64,000 bases of DNA from Streptomyces ochraceiscleroticus. GTDB lineage: Bacteria; Actinomycetota; Actinomycetes; Streptomycetales; Streptomycetaceae. The stretch covers positions 1-64,000 of the forward strand of contig NZ_JOAX01000021.1 in assembly GCF_000720485.1 (NCBI RefSeq), in the 5' to 3' direction. Shown one piece after another: positions 1 through 8,073 of this stretch (positions are counted from its first letter, which is position 1; the number at the start of each line of letters is the position of its first letter). The position numbers were made by a program, and so were the translations under genes. The notes under the pieces were generated by a model. It ran no database searches, was not told the DNA's origin, and was given only the letters and a program-made list of their open reading frames with translations.

Positions 1-45
1 CCCCCTCTTCGCTCGGCGTCCCCCGTCCCCCGCCCCCATCCCCCG

Positions 46-846
46 TCAGCTCGTGGGCGGTTCTCCCTTGATGATGGCGAAGGTGGCGCCGTACGGGTCG
101 CGGAACATCGCCAGGCGGCCGACTCCCTCCGCGTCCACCGGCGGGATGAGGGCGACCGCACCGCGCTCGGTCGCCGCCGCTGCCGTCGCGTCGCAGTCGT
201 CCACGCCGAAGTACGGGTGCCATTCGGACGTGGAGCCGCGGTCGAGGTTCTCCTGGGGGAGCTGCATGATGCCGCCCTGGCCGAACGCGGGCGAGGCCGC
301 GACGCCCGCCGGTACGACGATGGTGTACGCGCCCGCCTCACCCATCGGCAGGTCCTGGTACTGCCAGGAGAAGACTGAGTGGTAGAAGTCCTTCGACCGG
401 GCGCTGTCCGTGGTGTACAGCTCGGTCCAGCACAGGGCGTTGGACTCCATCACGACGTCCAGCCCCTTCGTGTCGCCGGGCTGCCAGACCGCGAACTGAG
501 CACCGTCGGGGTCGGTGAACGCGGCCAGCCGGCCCGCCGTGAAGACGTCCATGGGCGCGGCGCGGACCGTGCCGCCGGCCGTCTCCACCGCCTTGGCCGT
601 GCCGTCCGCGTCCGGCGTGTGGAAGTACACCGTCCAGGAGGGGCTGGCGCCCTCCTCGACCAGCGGGCCGATCGCGGCGACGATCCTGCCGTCCAGCCGG
701 AAGAAGCCGTAACCGCCGGCGTCCGGCCCGGCGGACTCGAAGGTCCAGCCGAACACCTCGCTGTAGAAGGCGACGGCCGCGTCCACGTCGGGGACACCGA
801 GGTCGAGCCAGTTCGGCGCGCCCGGTTCGTACTTGGTCGAGAGCAT
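46..846 (-). CDS. Two-domain VOC (glyoxalase/bleomycin-resistance fold) protein
   Basis: The protein has about 266 residues and two tandem VOC domains. The first begins near WLDLGVPDVDAAVAFYSEVF and the second near CWTELYTTDSARSKDFYHSV, each with the usual F-Y-x-x-V-F helix and a late F-x-D-P-x-G-A strand. The start is the ATG at 846 because AAGGA lies 7 bases before it; the open frame continues upstream to 1017 without a comparable ribosome site. VOC proteins of this two-domain type are common in Streptomyces and act as metal-dependent lyases, isomerases or small-molecule binders. Nothing here fixes the substrate. It stands alone downstream of an acyl-CoA synthetase, which is probably a separate unit. 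Confidence 0.85.
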   Translation of the reverse strand: MLSTKYEPGAPNWLDLGVPDVDAAVAFYSEVFGWTFESAGPDAGGYGFFRLDGRIVAAIGPLVEEGASPSWTVYFHTPDADGTAKAVETAGGTVRAAPMDVFTAGRLAAFTDPDGAQFAVWQPGDTKGLDVVMESNALCWTELYTTDSARSKDFYHSVFSWQYQDLPMGEAGAYTIVVPAGVAASPAFGQGGIMQLPQENLDRGSTSEWHPYFGVDDCDATAAAATERGAVALIPPVDAEGVGRLAMFRDPYGATFAIIKGEPPTS

Positions 847-1035
847 GAGCAGATCCTTCGGTGTGAGGCGAAGCGTATGAACTGCTGTCATGACGGTGTG
901 CGCCCGCCGGCCGGATACGGACCGCACCGCCCATTCTCTGAGCGTTTTCAGTGCGTTCTTCTGAGCTGTTCCAGCATGGCAGGCACCACTGACAGTCGCC
1001 CCGCAGCGACACGTCATCGCAGGTCAGGCGGCATG

Positions 1036-1063
1036 CCGCCGGGATGCCGCGCCGTCCCGGCGG
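1036..1063 (-). terminator. Hairpin downstream of the acyl-CoA synthetase at 1088
   Basis: CCGCCGGGA (1036-1044) pairs perfectly with TCCCGGCGG (1055-1063) around a 10-base loop, 25 bases past the stop codon of the minus-strand synthetase. There is no clear U-tract, as is usual for Streptomyces terminators. A second palindrome, GGCGGCATGCCGCC at 1027-1040, overlaps it. Confidence 0.45.
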
Positions 1064-1087
1064 TGGCTCGGCGACGACCGTTCACCG

Positions 1088-2617
1088 TCAGCTGCCGAAC
1101 CGCTCCCGCAGCTCCCGCTTGAGGATCTTGCCGCTGGCGTTGCGCGGCAGCTCGGGGACGAAGACGACCCGCTTGGGCGCCTTGAAGGCGGGCAGCCGGG
1201 TGCGGGCGGCGTCGATCAGTTCCTGCTCGCCGAGGTCGCCCGCGTCCTCCGTCCGTACGACCACCGCCGTCACCGCCTCGATCCACCGGTCGTCCGGCAG
1301 CCCGATCACCGCGACCTCGGCAACCTTCGGGTGCTCGTACAGCACGTCCTCGACCTGCCGGGAAGCGACCAGCACGCCGCCGGAGTTGATGACGTCCTTC
1401 ACCCGGTCGACGACCGTGAGGTACCCCTCGGAGTCCCGTACGGCGAGGTCGCCGGAGCGGAACCAGCCGTCCCTGAAGGCGGCGGCGGTCTCCTCGGGCT
1501 TCTCCCAGTACCCCTCGCACAGCTGCGGCGAGCGGTAGACGACCTCGCCCGCCGTGCCGTCGGGCACGTCCCGGCCCTCCTCGTCGACCACCCGCGCCTC
1601 CACGAAGAGCACGGGCCGTCCGCAGGAGTCCATCCGTCCCGCGTGCTCGCCCGGTCCCAGCACGGTCGCCAGCGGGCCGATCTCGCTCTGCCCGAAGCAG
1701 TTGTAGAAGGCGAGGCCGGGGAGGCGGCCGCGGAGCCGTTCCAGTACCGGCACGGGCATGATCGACGCGCCGTAGTACGCCTTGCGCAGCCCGGTCAGGT
1801 CGCGCGCGGTGAAGTCGGGGTGGCGGGAGAGGCCGATCCACACCGTGGGCGGCGCGAAGAGGCTGTCCGCGCGCCCTGCGCCCACCAGTTCGAAGATGGT
1901 CTCGGCCACGGGCGCGTCCAGGATGGTGTTCTCCGCGCCCACGGCCAGGTAGGGCAGCAGGAAGACGTGCATCTGGGCGGAGTGGTAGAGCGGGAGGGAG
2001 TGCAGCGGCCGGTCGGTTTCGGCCAGGTCGAGTGCGGTGATGGCGCTGACGTACTCGTGGACGAGCGCACGGTGGGTCATCATCGCGCCCTTGGGGAGCG
2101 CGGTCGTGCCGGAGGTGTAGAGGAGCTGGACGAGGGTTTCGGCGTCGACGTCCGCGAGCGGCGGGAGGGCGGCGAGACCCGCGGGGTCTCTGCGCAGCCG
2201 TGCCAGCCGGGCGAGCAGCGCGTCGTCGGCGTCGCGGAGCGGCAGGGTCCGTACGCCGTCCGGGAGTTCGTGGGCGAGTGCCGGTTCGGTGAGGACCAGC
2301 GAACTGCCGGATTGTTCGACGATGTACTGGAGGTCTTCGCCGGTGAGGTGGTGGTTGATCGGGACGTGGACGAGGCCGGCGCGGGCGCAGGCGAGGAATC
2401 CGATCAGGTACGCGTCGGAGTTGTGCCCGTACGATCCGACCCGGTCGCCGGGGTGCAGTCCCTCCCCGAGGAGCAGCCGGGCTGCGGCGGTGACCGCCTC
2501 GTCCAGTTGCCGGTAGGTCCAGGACCGTTCGGCGTACCGCACCGCCGTGCGCTCCGGCACCCGCCGCGCGCTCCGCCGCAGCATTCCGTCGACCGTACTG
2601 CTCCGCACTCCTGCCAT
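1088..2617 (-). CDS. Acyl-CoA synthetase (class I adenylate-forming, FadD-like)
   Basis: This 509-aa enzyme activates a carboxylic acid to its acyl-CoA with ATP. The phosphate-binding loop YTSGTTALPKG is at residues 167-177, the A5-like segment YNCFGQSEIG follows, then the hinge region with YRSGDL-type motif (WFRSGDLAVRD), and the C-terminal LPRNASGKILKREL carries the catalytic lysine. Length is normal for medium/long-chain FadD proteins. The ATG at 2617 is chosen because homology (the N-terminal helix, then PERTAVRYAERSWTYRQLDEAV) starts just after it, although the frame stays open far upstream. It follows a second synthetase in the same direction after a 143-base gap that contains degenerate repeats. 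The acid it acts on is unknown. Confidence 0.9.
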   Translation of the reverse strand: MAGVRSSTVDGMLRRSARRVPERTAVRYAERSWTYRQLDEAVTAAARLLLGEGLHPGDRVGSYGHNSDAYLIGFLACARAGLVHVPINHHLTGEDLQYIVEQSGSSLVLTEPALAHELPDGVRTLPLRDADDALLARLARLRRDPAGLAALPPLADVDAETLVQLLYTSGTTALPKGAMMTHRALVHEYVSAITALDLAETDRPLHSLPLYHSAQMHVFLLPYLAVGAENTILDAPVAETIFELVGAGRADSLFAPPTVWIGLSRHPDFTARDLTGLRKAYYGASIMPVPVLERLRGRLPGLAFYNCFGQSEIGPLATVLGPGEHAGRMDSCGRPVLFVEARVVDEEGRDVPDGTAGEVVYRSPQLCEGYWEKPEETAAAFRDGWFRSGDLAVRDSEGYLTVVDRVKDVINSGGVLVASRQVEDVLYEHPKVAEVAVIGLPDDRWIEAVTAVVVRTEDAGDLGEQELIDAARTRLPAFKAPKRVVFVPELPRNASGKILKRELRERFGS

Positions 2618-2708
2618 GGCGCGATCCTGTGCCCAGCCTCCGCCCGGGTCAAGGGAGGCGGCACCGTGACGCGCCGGCCTCCGGAGCCACAGCCGCCGCG
2701 CCGCGCCG

Positions 2709-2778
2709 CGCCTCAGAGCGAGCGTTCGCCGCACCTCGGAGCGCGCGTCCGCGCCGCGCCTCAGAGCGCGCGTTCCCG
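2709..2778. repeat. Three degenerate ~24-bp direct repeats
   Basis: Units start near 2709, 2732 and 2757 and share the core CCTC(A/G)GAGCG(A/C)GCGT. The first and third match over 25 bases (2703-2727 and 2751-2775) with one mismatch. They run from the intergenic gap across the stop codon of the synthetase ending at 2761, so the last residues of that protein are encoded by repeat sequence. Confidence 0.6.
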
Positions 2779-4311
2779 CCCCTCCCAGTACGGAGCGCGC
2801 AGTCGCCTCTTGTAGAGCTTGCCGTTCGGGTCGCGCGGCATGGTGGTGATGAAGTCGACGCTCTTGGGGCGCTTGTAGCCGGCCAGCCGGGTGGCGCAGT
2901 GGGCCAGGATGTCGGCGGCCAGTGCCTCGTCCGGTAGGCGGCCGTCCGCCGGCTCGACGACGGCCTTGACCTCCTCGCCCCAGTCGTCGTGCGGGATGCC
3001 GAAGACGGCGGCGTCGGCGACCGCGGGGTGGCCGAGCAGCGCGGCCTCGATCTCGGCGGGGTAGATGTTGACGCCACCGGAGATGATCATGTCGATCTTG
3101 CGGTCGCGGAGGAAGAGGTAGCCGTCCTCGTCGAGGTAACCGAGGTCGCCGACGGTGAAGAAGTCGCCGATACGGTTCTGCTCCGTCTTGCCGTCGTCCT
3201 TGTGGTAGCGGAAGCCGCCGGTGGCCATCTTCATGTAGACGGTGCCCAGCTCCCCGGCCGCAAGGCGGCGGCCGTCGTCGTCGAAGACCGCCAGTTCGCT
3301 GATGGGCCAGGGCCTGCCGACCGTGCCGGGCTTCTTGAGCCAGTCCTCGGCGGTGGCGAACGCGCCGCCGCCCTCGCTGGCCGCGTAGTACTCCTCCACG
3401 CACCTCCCCCACCAGTCGATCATGGCGTGTTTGACGTGGTCGGGGCAGGGCGCGGCGCCGTGGATGGCGTGCCGCATCGAGGAGACGTCGTACCGGTTCC
3501 GGGTCTCCTCCGGGAGGGCGAGCAGCCGGTGGAACTGAGTGGGGACCATGTGGGTGTGCGTGCACCTGTAGGTGTCGATGAGGCGCAGCATCTCTTCGGG
3601 TGTCCAGCGGTCCATCAGGACGAGCCGGTGGCCGATGTGCAGGGCGGCGGCGGAGAACTGCAGGACGGCGGTGTGGTACAGCGGCGAGCACACCAGGTGC
3701 ACGTTGTCGTCGAACGGTTTGATGCCGAAGATGCCGAGGAAGCCGCCGAGGTGGGTCTCCTCGGGGAGCTTGCCGGGCAGCGGGCGGCGGATGCCGCGCG
3801 GGCGTCCGGTGGTGCCCGAGGTGTAGTTCATGACCCAGCCGAGCGTGCGGCCCTCAGGAGCCGTCTCCGGCTGTCCGGCGAGGAGTTCCGGGTACGGGCG
3901 GAAGCCGTCGACCGTGCCGACCGCGTAGCGGCGCTCAGCGGGCATTCCGGCCTCGTCCGCGGCGGCGCGCGCCTCCTCACCGAACCGCTCGTGGGCGATC
4001 AGCGCCTTCGCCCCGGAGTCGGCCACGATCCAGGCGATCTCCGGGCCGACCAGATGGTGGTTGACGGGTACGAGGTAGAAACCCGCCTGCGAGGCCGCCA
4101 GGTGGGCGGTGAAGAACTCCACGCCGTTGGGCAGCACGACGGCGAACGCGTCGCCGCGTTCGAGGCCCGCTGCGCGCAGCCCGTGGACGAGCCGGTTGCA
4201 CGCGGCGTGCAGCCGGCCCGCGGTCCACTCCTCGCCGTCCTGCGCGATCAGGACCGTACGGTCCGGGTCCGCTGCGGCCTGGGCCCAGAAGCCGGTGGGG
4301 GGTTGCGACAT
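2761..4311 (-). CDS. Acyl-CoA synthetase (FadD4-like)
   Basis: A 516-aa adenylate-forming ligase of the ANL superfamily. The P-loop is YTSGTTGRPRG at residues 163-173, with the conserved lysine of that motif replaced by arginine, a variant seen in one actinobacterial FadD branch. The C-terminal MPRDPNGKLYKRRLR supplies the catalytic lysine. HGAAPCP and YYAASEGGG mark the acyl-binding core. The gene starts 22 bases after the flavoprotein gene at 4334 and is probably co-transcribed with it. Actinobacterial homologues with this architecture activate long-chain or steroid-side-chain acids; the substrate here is not determined. Its 3' end is made of the degenerate repeats described at 2709-2778. 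Confidence 0.9.
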   Translation of the reverse strand: MSQPPTGFWAQAAADPDRTVLIAQDGEEWTAGRLHAACNRLVHGLRAAGLERGDAFAVVLPNGVEFFTAHLAASQAGFYLVPVNHHLVGPEIAWIVADSGAKALIAHERFGEEARAAADEAGMPAERRYAVGTVDGFRPYPELLAGQPETAPEGRTLGWVMNYTSGTTGRPRGIRRPLPGKLPEETHLGGFLGIFGIKPFDDNVHLVCSPLYHTAVLQFSAAALHIGHRLVLMDRWTPEEMLRLIDTYRCTHTHMVPTQFHRLLALPEETRNRYDVSSMRHAIHGAAPCPDHVKHAMIDWWGRCVEEYYAASEGGGAFATAEDWLKKPGTVGRPWPISELAVFDDDGRRLAAGELGTVYMKMATGGFRYHKDDGKTEQNRIGDFFTVGDLGYLDEDGYLFLRDRKIDMIISGGVNIYPAEIEAALLGHPAVADAAVFGIPHDDWGEEVKAVVEPADGRLPDEALAADILAHCATRLAGYKRPKSVDFITTMPRDPNGKLYKRRLRAPYWEGRERAL

Positions 4312-4333
4312 GGCCGAGCTCCCTTCGGGCGGA

Positions 4334-5437
4334 TCAGACGCGACCCGCGATGCGGTTGATGCGGTCGATGGCGCGTTCGAAGCCGCGGGTGAGGTCGTCG
4401 AAGACGGCCTGCACGCTGCGGGTGTTGTTCATTTGCCCGACGATCTGGCCGACGGGGGTGCCGAGCAGCGGCTCGGTCTCGTACTTCTGGATGCGCGAGA
4501 GGGCGTCGGCGACGAGCAGGCCCTGCAGGGGCATGGGGAGCGGCCCCGGGCCCGCCGGGTCGTCCCAGGCGTCGGTCCACTCCGTACGGAGCTGGCGCGC
4601 GGGCTTGCCCGTGAGGGCGCGCGAGCGGACGGTGTCACCGGGGCCGGCCGCGAGCAGTTTCCGGGTGAGCCGCGGCGAGTGCAGCTCGGCCTCCTCGGTG
4701 GTCAGCCAGACCGAGCCGAGCCAGACGCCCTGCGCCCCGAGGGCCAGGCCGGCGGCGATCTGTTCGCCGGTGCCGATGCCGCCCGCGGCCAGTACGGGGA
4801 GCGGGTCGACGGCGCGCACGACTTCGGGGGTCAGCACCATCGTGGCGATCTCCCCGGTGTGCCCGCCCGCCTCGTAGCCCTGAGCGACGACGATGTCGAT
4901 GCCGGCTTCCTTGTGGTGCCGGGCGTGCCGCGGGCTGCCGGCCAGCGCGGCGACGAGAATGCCGTGATCGTGGGCTCGTTGAACGATGTCGCCGGGCGGC
5001 GAACCCAGTGCGTTGGCCAATAGTTTGATCGGGTAGTCGAAGGCGACGTCCAACTGGGAGCGGGCGACCTGCTCCATCCAGCCGGTGATCCGCCACCCGG
5101 GCGCCGCGCCTTCGGGCAGTGGCGGCACCCCGTGCTTGTCGAGCGTCCGCTCGACGAAGGCGCGATGCTCCTCCGGGATCATCGCCTCGATGTCCGCCTC
5201 GGTGACGCCCTCGACCTTCTTGGCGGGCATCACGACGTCCAGGCCGTACGGCAGGCCGTCGGTGTGCTCCTGCATCCAGTCCAGGTCGCGCGCGAGGTCG
5301 TCGGCGGCGGCGTACCGTACCGCGCCGAGCACGCCGAACCCGCCGGCCCGGGTGATCGCCGCGGCCACGGCGGGGAACGGCGTGAACCCGAAGACGGCGT
5401 GCTCGACACCCAGTGTGCTGCTCAACTCCGTCTGCAT
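4334..5437 (-). CDS. NAD(P)H-dependent flavin oxidoreductase, nitronate monooxygenase family
   Basis: A 367-aa FMN-binding TIM-barrel protein of the 2-nitropropane dioxygenase/FabK family. The FMN-phosphate and active-site segment GYEAGGHTGEIATM holds the conserved histidine (His193), followed by LAAGGIGTGEQIAAGLALGAQGVWLGS, the phosphate-binding strand-turn. In mycobacteria and Streptomyces such proteins often sit beside acyl-CoA synthetases and dehydrogenases and may act as enoyl or quinone reductases rather than on nitronates. Here it heads a minus-strand run with two synthetases, which supports a role in acyl-CoA metabolism. The divergent gene at 5562 shares its 124-bp upstream region. 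Confidence 0.85.
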   Translation of the reverse strand: MQTELSSTLGVEHAVFGFTPFPAVAAAITRAGGFGVLGAVRYAAADDLARDLDWMQEHTDGLPYGLDVVMPAKKVEGVTEADIEAMIPEEHRAFVERTLDKHGVPPLPEGAAPGWRITGWMEQVARSQLDVAFDYPIKLLANALGSPPGDIVQRAHDHGILVAALAGSPRHARHHKEAGIDIVVAQGYEAGGHTGEIATMVLTPEVVRAVDPLPVLAAGGIGTGEQIAAGLALGAQGVWLGSVWLTTEEAELHSPRLTRKLLAAGPGDTVRSRALTGKPARQLRTEWTDAWDDPAGPGPLPMPLQGLLVADALSRIQKYETEPLLGTPVGQIVGQMNNTRSVQAVFDDLTRGFERAIDRINRIAGRV

Positions 5438-5561
5438 GCGCGCAGGATGCCGCAGCCCGCCGCACGAGGGAAGAGATTTTCTGACACCACGTCAGTTTCC
5501 ATGGTTCTTTCCACGGCGGTTTCTACGCCGGCTTTACGGCTGCCGGAGGAAGATCCCTGCC

Positions 5562-6293
5562 ATGAGACCTCTCCCTGTCTGCGGCCCCGAGGGCCCGCTG
5601 CGCACCCCGGACGGCGCGCTCCGCCCCTCCCCCGTCCGTGCCGTGCTCTTCGACTTCTCCGGCACGCTCTTCCAGATCGCGTCGTACGCCGACCGCATAC
5701 GTGCCGCCCTCGGCTCCCCGGTGAGCGAGGCGGCGATGGATGACCTGCTGACGGGTCTGGAGGCCGGTCTGGCGCAGCCTGCGGTCGTCGCGGCGCAGCG
5801 GGGCCGCGACGTGTCCGCTGCGGCTCACAGGCACGCGTTCACGACGTGGTACGCGTCCGTGCCGGGCCTGGTGCCGGTCGCGGAGGCGCTGTACGAGCAG
5901 TTGCGGTCGCCGGAGCACTGGCGCCCGTACGCGGACGCGGCGGCGACGCTGGACGCCCTCGCGGGGCGGGGCATCGCGCTCGGTGTGGTCAGTGACGTGG
6001 GCTGGGATCTGCGTCCGACCTTCGCGCACCACGGGCTCGACCGGTACTTCTCCGTGTGGGTGCACTCCTTCGAGCACGACACGGAGAAGCCCGACCCTGC
6101 GCTGTTCGGGCACGCCTGCCGGGAGTTGGGCGTGGCACCCGCCGAGACGCTGATGGTGGGCGACCACCCCGCCAAGGACGGCGGCGCGGCGGGCAGCGGG
6201 CTGCGGTCCTACGTACTGCCGGCCGGCGCCGCCCCAGGGGCGGTGCGCGGACTGGACGCGGTGCTGCGCCTGGTGTGCGCGCCCAGCCCTTAG
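5562..6293 (+). CDS. HAD-superfamily hydrolase with an altered nucleophile motif
   Basis: A 243-aa HAD-fold protein. Motif I reads FDFSGTL (Asp31 would be the nucleophile), so the second aspartate of the usual DxDGT is serine. Motif II is VVSDVG, motif III lysine lies in TEKPDPALFGHACRELG, and motif IV is VGDHPAKDGGAA. The start at 5562 is preceded by GGAGGA; the open frame extends back to 5085 but antisense to the flavoprotein. The Asp-to-Ser change removes the usual acid/base of HAD phosphatases, so it could be a dehalogenase-like or slow enzyme. Function is otherwise unassigned. It converges on the desaturase-like gene at 6328. Confidence 0.85.
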   Translation: MRPLPVCGPEGPLRTPDGALRPSPVRAVLFDFSGTLFQIASYADRIRAALGSPVSEAAMDDLLTGLEAGLAQPAVVAAQRGRDVSAAAHRHAFTTWYASVPGLVPVAEALYEQLRSPEHWRPYADAAATLDALAGRGIALGVVSDVGWDLRPTFAHHGLDRYFSVWVHSFEHDTEKPDPALFGHACRELGVAPAETLMVGDHPAKDGGAAGSGLRSYVLPAGAAPGAVRGLDAVLRLVCAPSP

Positions 6294-6327
6294 AGAGCAG
6301 CAGGCCCTCGGCTCTCCGGTAGTGCCC

Positions 6328-7890
6328 TCAGCCCTCCAGTACGGCCATCGCCGCGTTGTGCCCCGGGATGCCGCTGACGCCGCCGCCCCGGAGGGCGCCC
6401 GCGCCGCACAGGAGGACGTTCGGGTGCGCGGTGGCGACGCCCCAGCGGGCGGCGGGGGTGCCCAGAGTGTCCTCCGTGCCGTCCTCCGCGTACGGGAAGG
6501 ACAGGTCGCCGTGGAAGATGTTGCCGCCCGGGAGGCGCAGGTCCCGTTCCAGGTCCAGTGGGGACTTCGCCTCGATGCAGGGGCGGCCGTCGGCGTCGTG
6601 GGCCAGGCAGTCGGCCAGCGGCTCGGCGAGGTGCGCGTCGAGCTGTTCGACGGTGGCCTGCAGGAGGCGTTCCCGGGCGGCGTCGTTGTCATCCGCGAAG
6701 AGCCGCGCCGGGGTGTGCAGGCCGAACAGGGTGAGGGTCTGGTAGCCCTGGCGCACCAGGTCGGGGGCGAGGATGGAGGGGTCGGTGAGGGAGTGGCAGT
6801 AGATCTCGCTGGGGGGTGCGGTGGGCAGTTCGCCGGCCGCGGCCTGCTGGTAGGCGGTCTCGAGCTGCTCGTAGCCCTCGGCGACGTGGAAGGTGCCGGA
6901 GAACGCCTCGCGCGGGTCGACGGTCTCGTCCCGCAGCCGGGGCAGCCGCGTCAGCAGCATGTTGACTTTGAGCTGGGCGCCTTCGGGGGGCTCGGGCGGC
7001 TGCTCTCCGAGGAGCGTGGCCAGCGTCTGAGGGGCGGCGTTCACCAGGACGTGGCGGGCGGCGAACGTGCCCTGTGCGCACGTCACTTCGGCCGTCGTGC
7101 CGTCGGTGGCCAGGCCGGTCACCTCGTGTCCGGTGGCGATCTCGGCGCCTGCCTGCCGGGCGGCGCGGGCCAGCGCGTCGGTGAGTGCGCCCATGCCGCC
7201 GAGCGGCACGTCCCAGTCGCCGGTACCGCCGCCGATGACGTGGTACAGGAAGCAGCGGTTCTGCCGCAGGGACGGATCGTGCGCGGAGGCGAACGTGCCG
7301 ATCAGGCCGTCGGTCAGGACGACGCCGCGTACGAGGTCGTCGGCGAAGGTCTTCTCGATGGTCTCGCCGACCGGCCGCTCGAACAGCGCCTGCCAGGCGT
7401 CCTCGTCGTCGATCCGGGCGCGCAGCGCGGCACGGGTGGGAAGCGGTTCGGTGAGGGTGGGGAAGACACGCTCCGCGAGCCGGGCGGTGGTCCCGTAGAA
7501 GCGTTCCCACGCCTCGTACTCGCGGTCCGAGCCGGTCAGCGCTTCGAAGGCGGCACGGGTGCGGGCCGGGCCGCCGCCCACGAGGAGCCCGCCGGGGCGG
7601 CCGTCGCGGTCGGCGGGCGTGTAGGAGGAGACGGTGCGTTTGCGAACGGCGAAGCGCAGCCCGAGGTCCTGCACGATCTTCGGGGGCAGCAGGCTGACGA
7701 GGTAGGAGTAGCGGGAGAGCCGGGCGTCGATCCCGGCGAAGGCCCTGGTGGAGACGGCGGCGCCACCGGTGTGGTCCAGCCGTTCGAGTACGAGCACGCT
7801 GCGCCCGGCGCGGGCGAGATAGGCGGCGGCGACGAGGCCGTTGTGCCCGCCGCCGACAATGATCACGTCATAGGACGTCCGTTCCGGCAT
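6328..7890 (-). CDS. FAD-dependent oxidoreductase, phytoene-desaturase (CrtI/PDS)-like
   Basis: A 520-aa flavoprotein. The N-terminal dinucleotide-binding fold is YDVIIVGGGHNGLVAAAYLA followed by the GG doublet (ERLDHTGGAA); the C-terminal FAD motif is NVLLCGAGALRGGGVSG, typical of the PDS/RPE65-retinol-saturase-like amine-oxidase clan. The ATG at 7890 is preferred over the one five codons upstream because homology starts with PERTSYDVIIVGGG. No carotenoid genes are nearby, so a carotenoid role is not supported. Widespread actinobacterial paralogues of this size are annotated only as NAD(P)/FAD-dependent oxidoreductases. Confidence 0.85.
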   Translation of the reverse strand: MPERTSYDVIIVGGGHNGLVAAAYLARAGRSVLVLERLDHTGGAAVSTRAFAGIDARLSRYSYLVSLLPPKIVQDLGLRFAVRKRTVSSYTPADRDGRPGGLLVGGGPARTRAAFEALTGSDREYEAWERFYGTTARLAERVFPTLTEPLPTRAALRARIDDEDAWQALFERPVGETIEKTFADDLVRGVVLTDGLIGTFASAHDPSLRQNRCFLYHVIGGGTGDWDVPLGGMGALTDALARAARQAGAEIATGHEVTGLATDGTTAEVTCAQGTFAARHVLVNAAPQTLATLLGEQPPEPPEGAQLKVNMLLTRLPRLRDETVDPREAFSGTFHVAEGYEQLETAYQQAAAGELPTAPPSEIYCHSLTDPSILAPDLVRQGYQTLTLFGLHTPARLFADDNDAARERLLQATVEQLDAHLAEPLADCLAHDADGRPCIEAKSPLDLERDLRLPGGNIFHGDLSFPYAEDGTEDTLGTPAARWGVATAHPNVLLCGAGALRGGGVSGIPGHNAAMAVLEG

Positions 7891-8073
7891 GTCTCTTGGT
7901 AGCACGGAGCGATCAGTACCGGCCAGAGGTCGGTACTCCTCCGGTCAGCAGCGAACGGGAACGGTCACTTCTGAGCCCGTTCGATCAACTCCCCCTCCAC
8001 ACCGGCCGCCACCGCCACACCTCGACGCCGAGTGCCACCTGTACGCCCCGGGTCCGGCTGTCACCCGTACGCC

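Noticed and set aside
6328..7890. Carotenoid biosynthesis gene
   Set aside because: The CrtI-like fold is shared by many flavoproteins; no crtB, crtE or cyclase genes are nearby.
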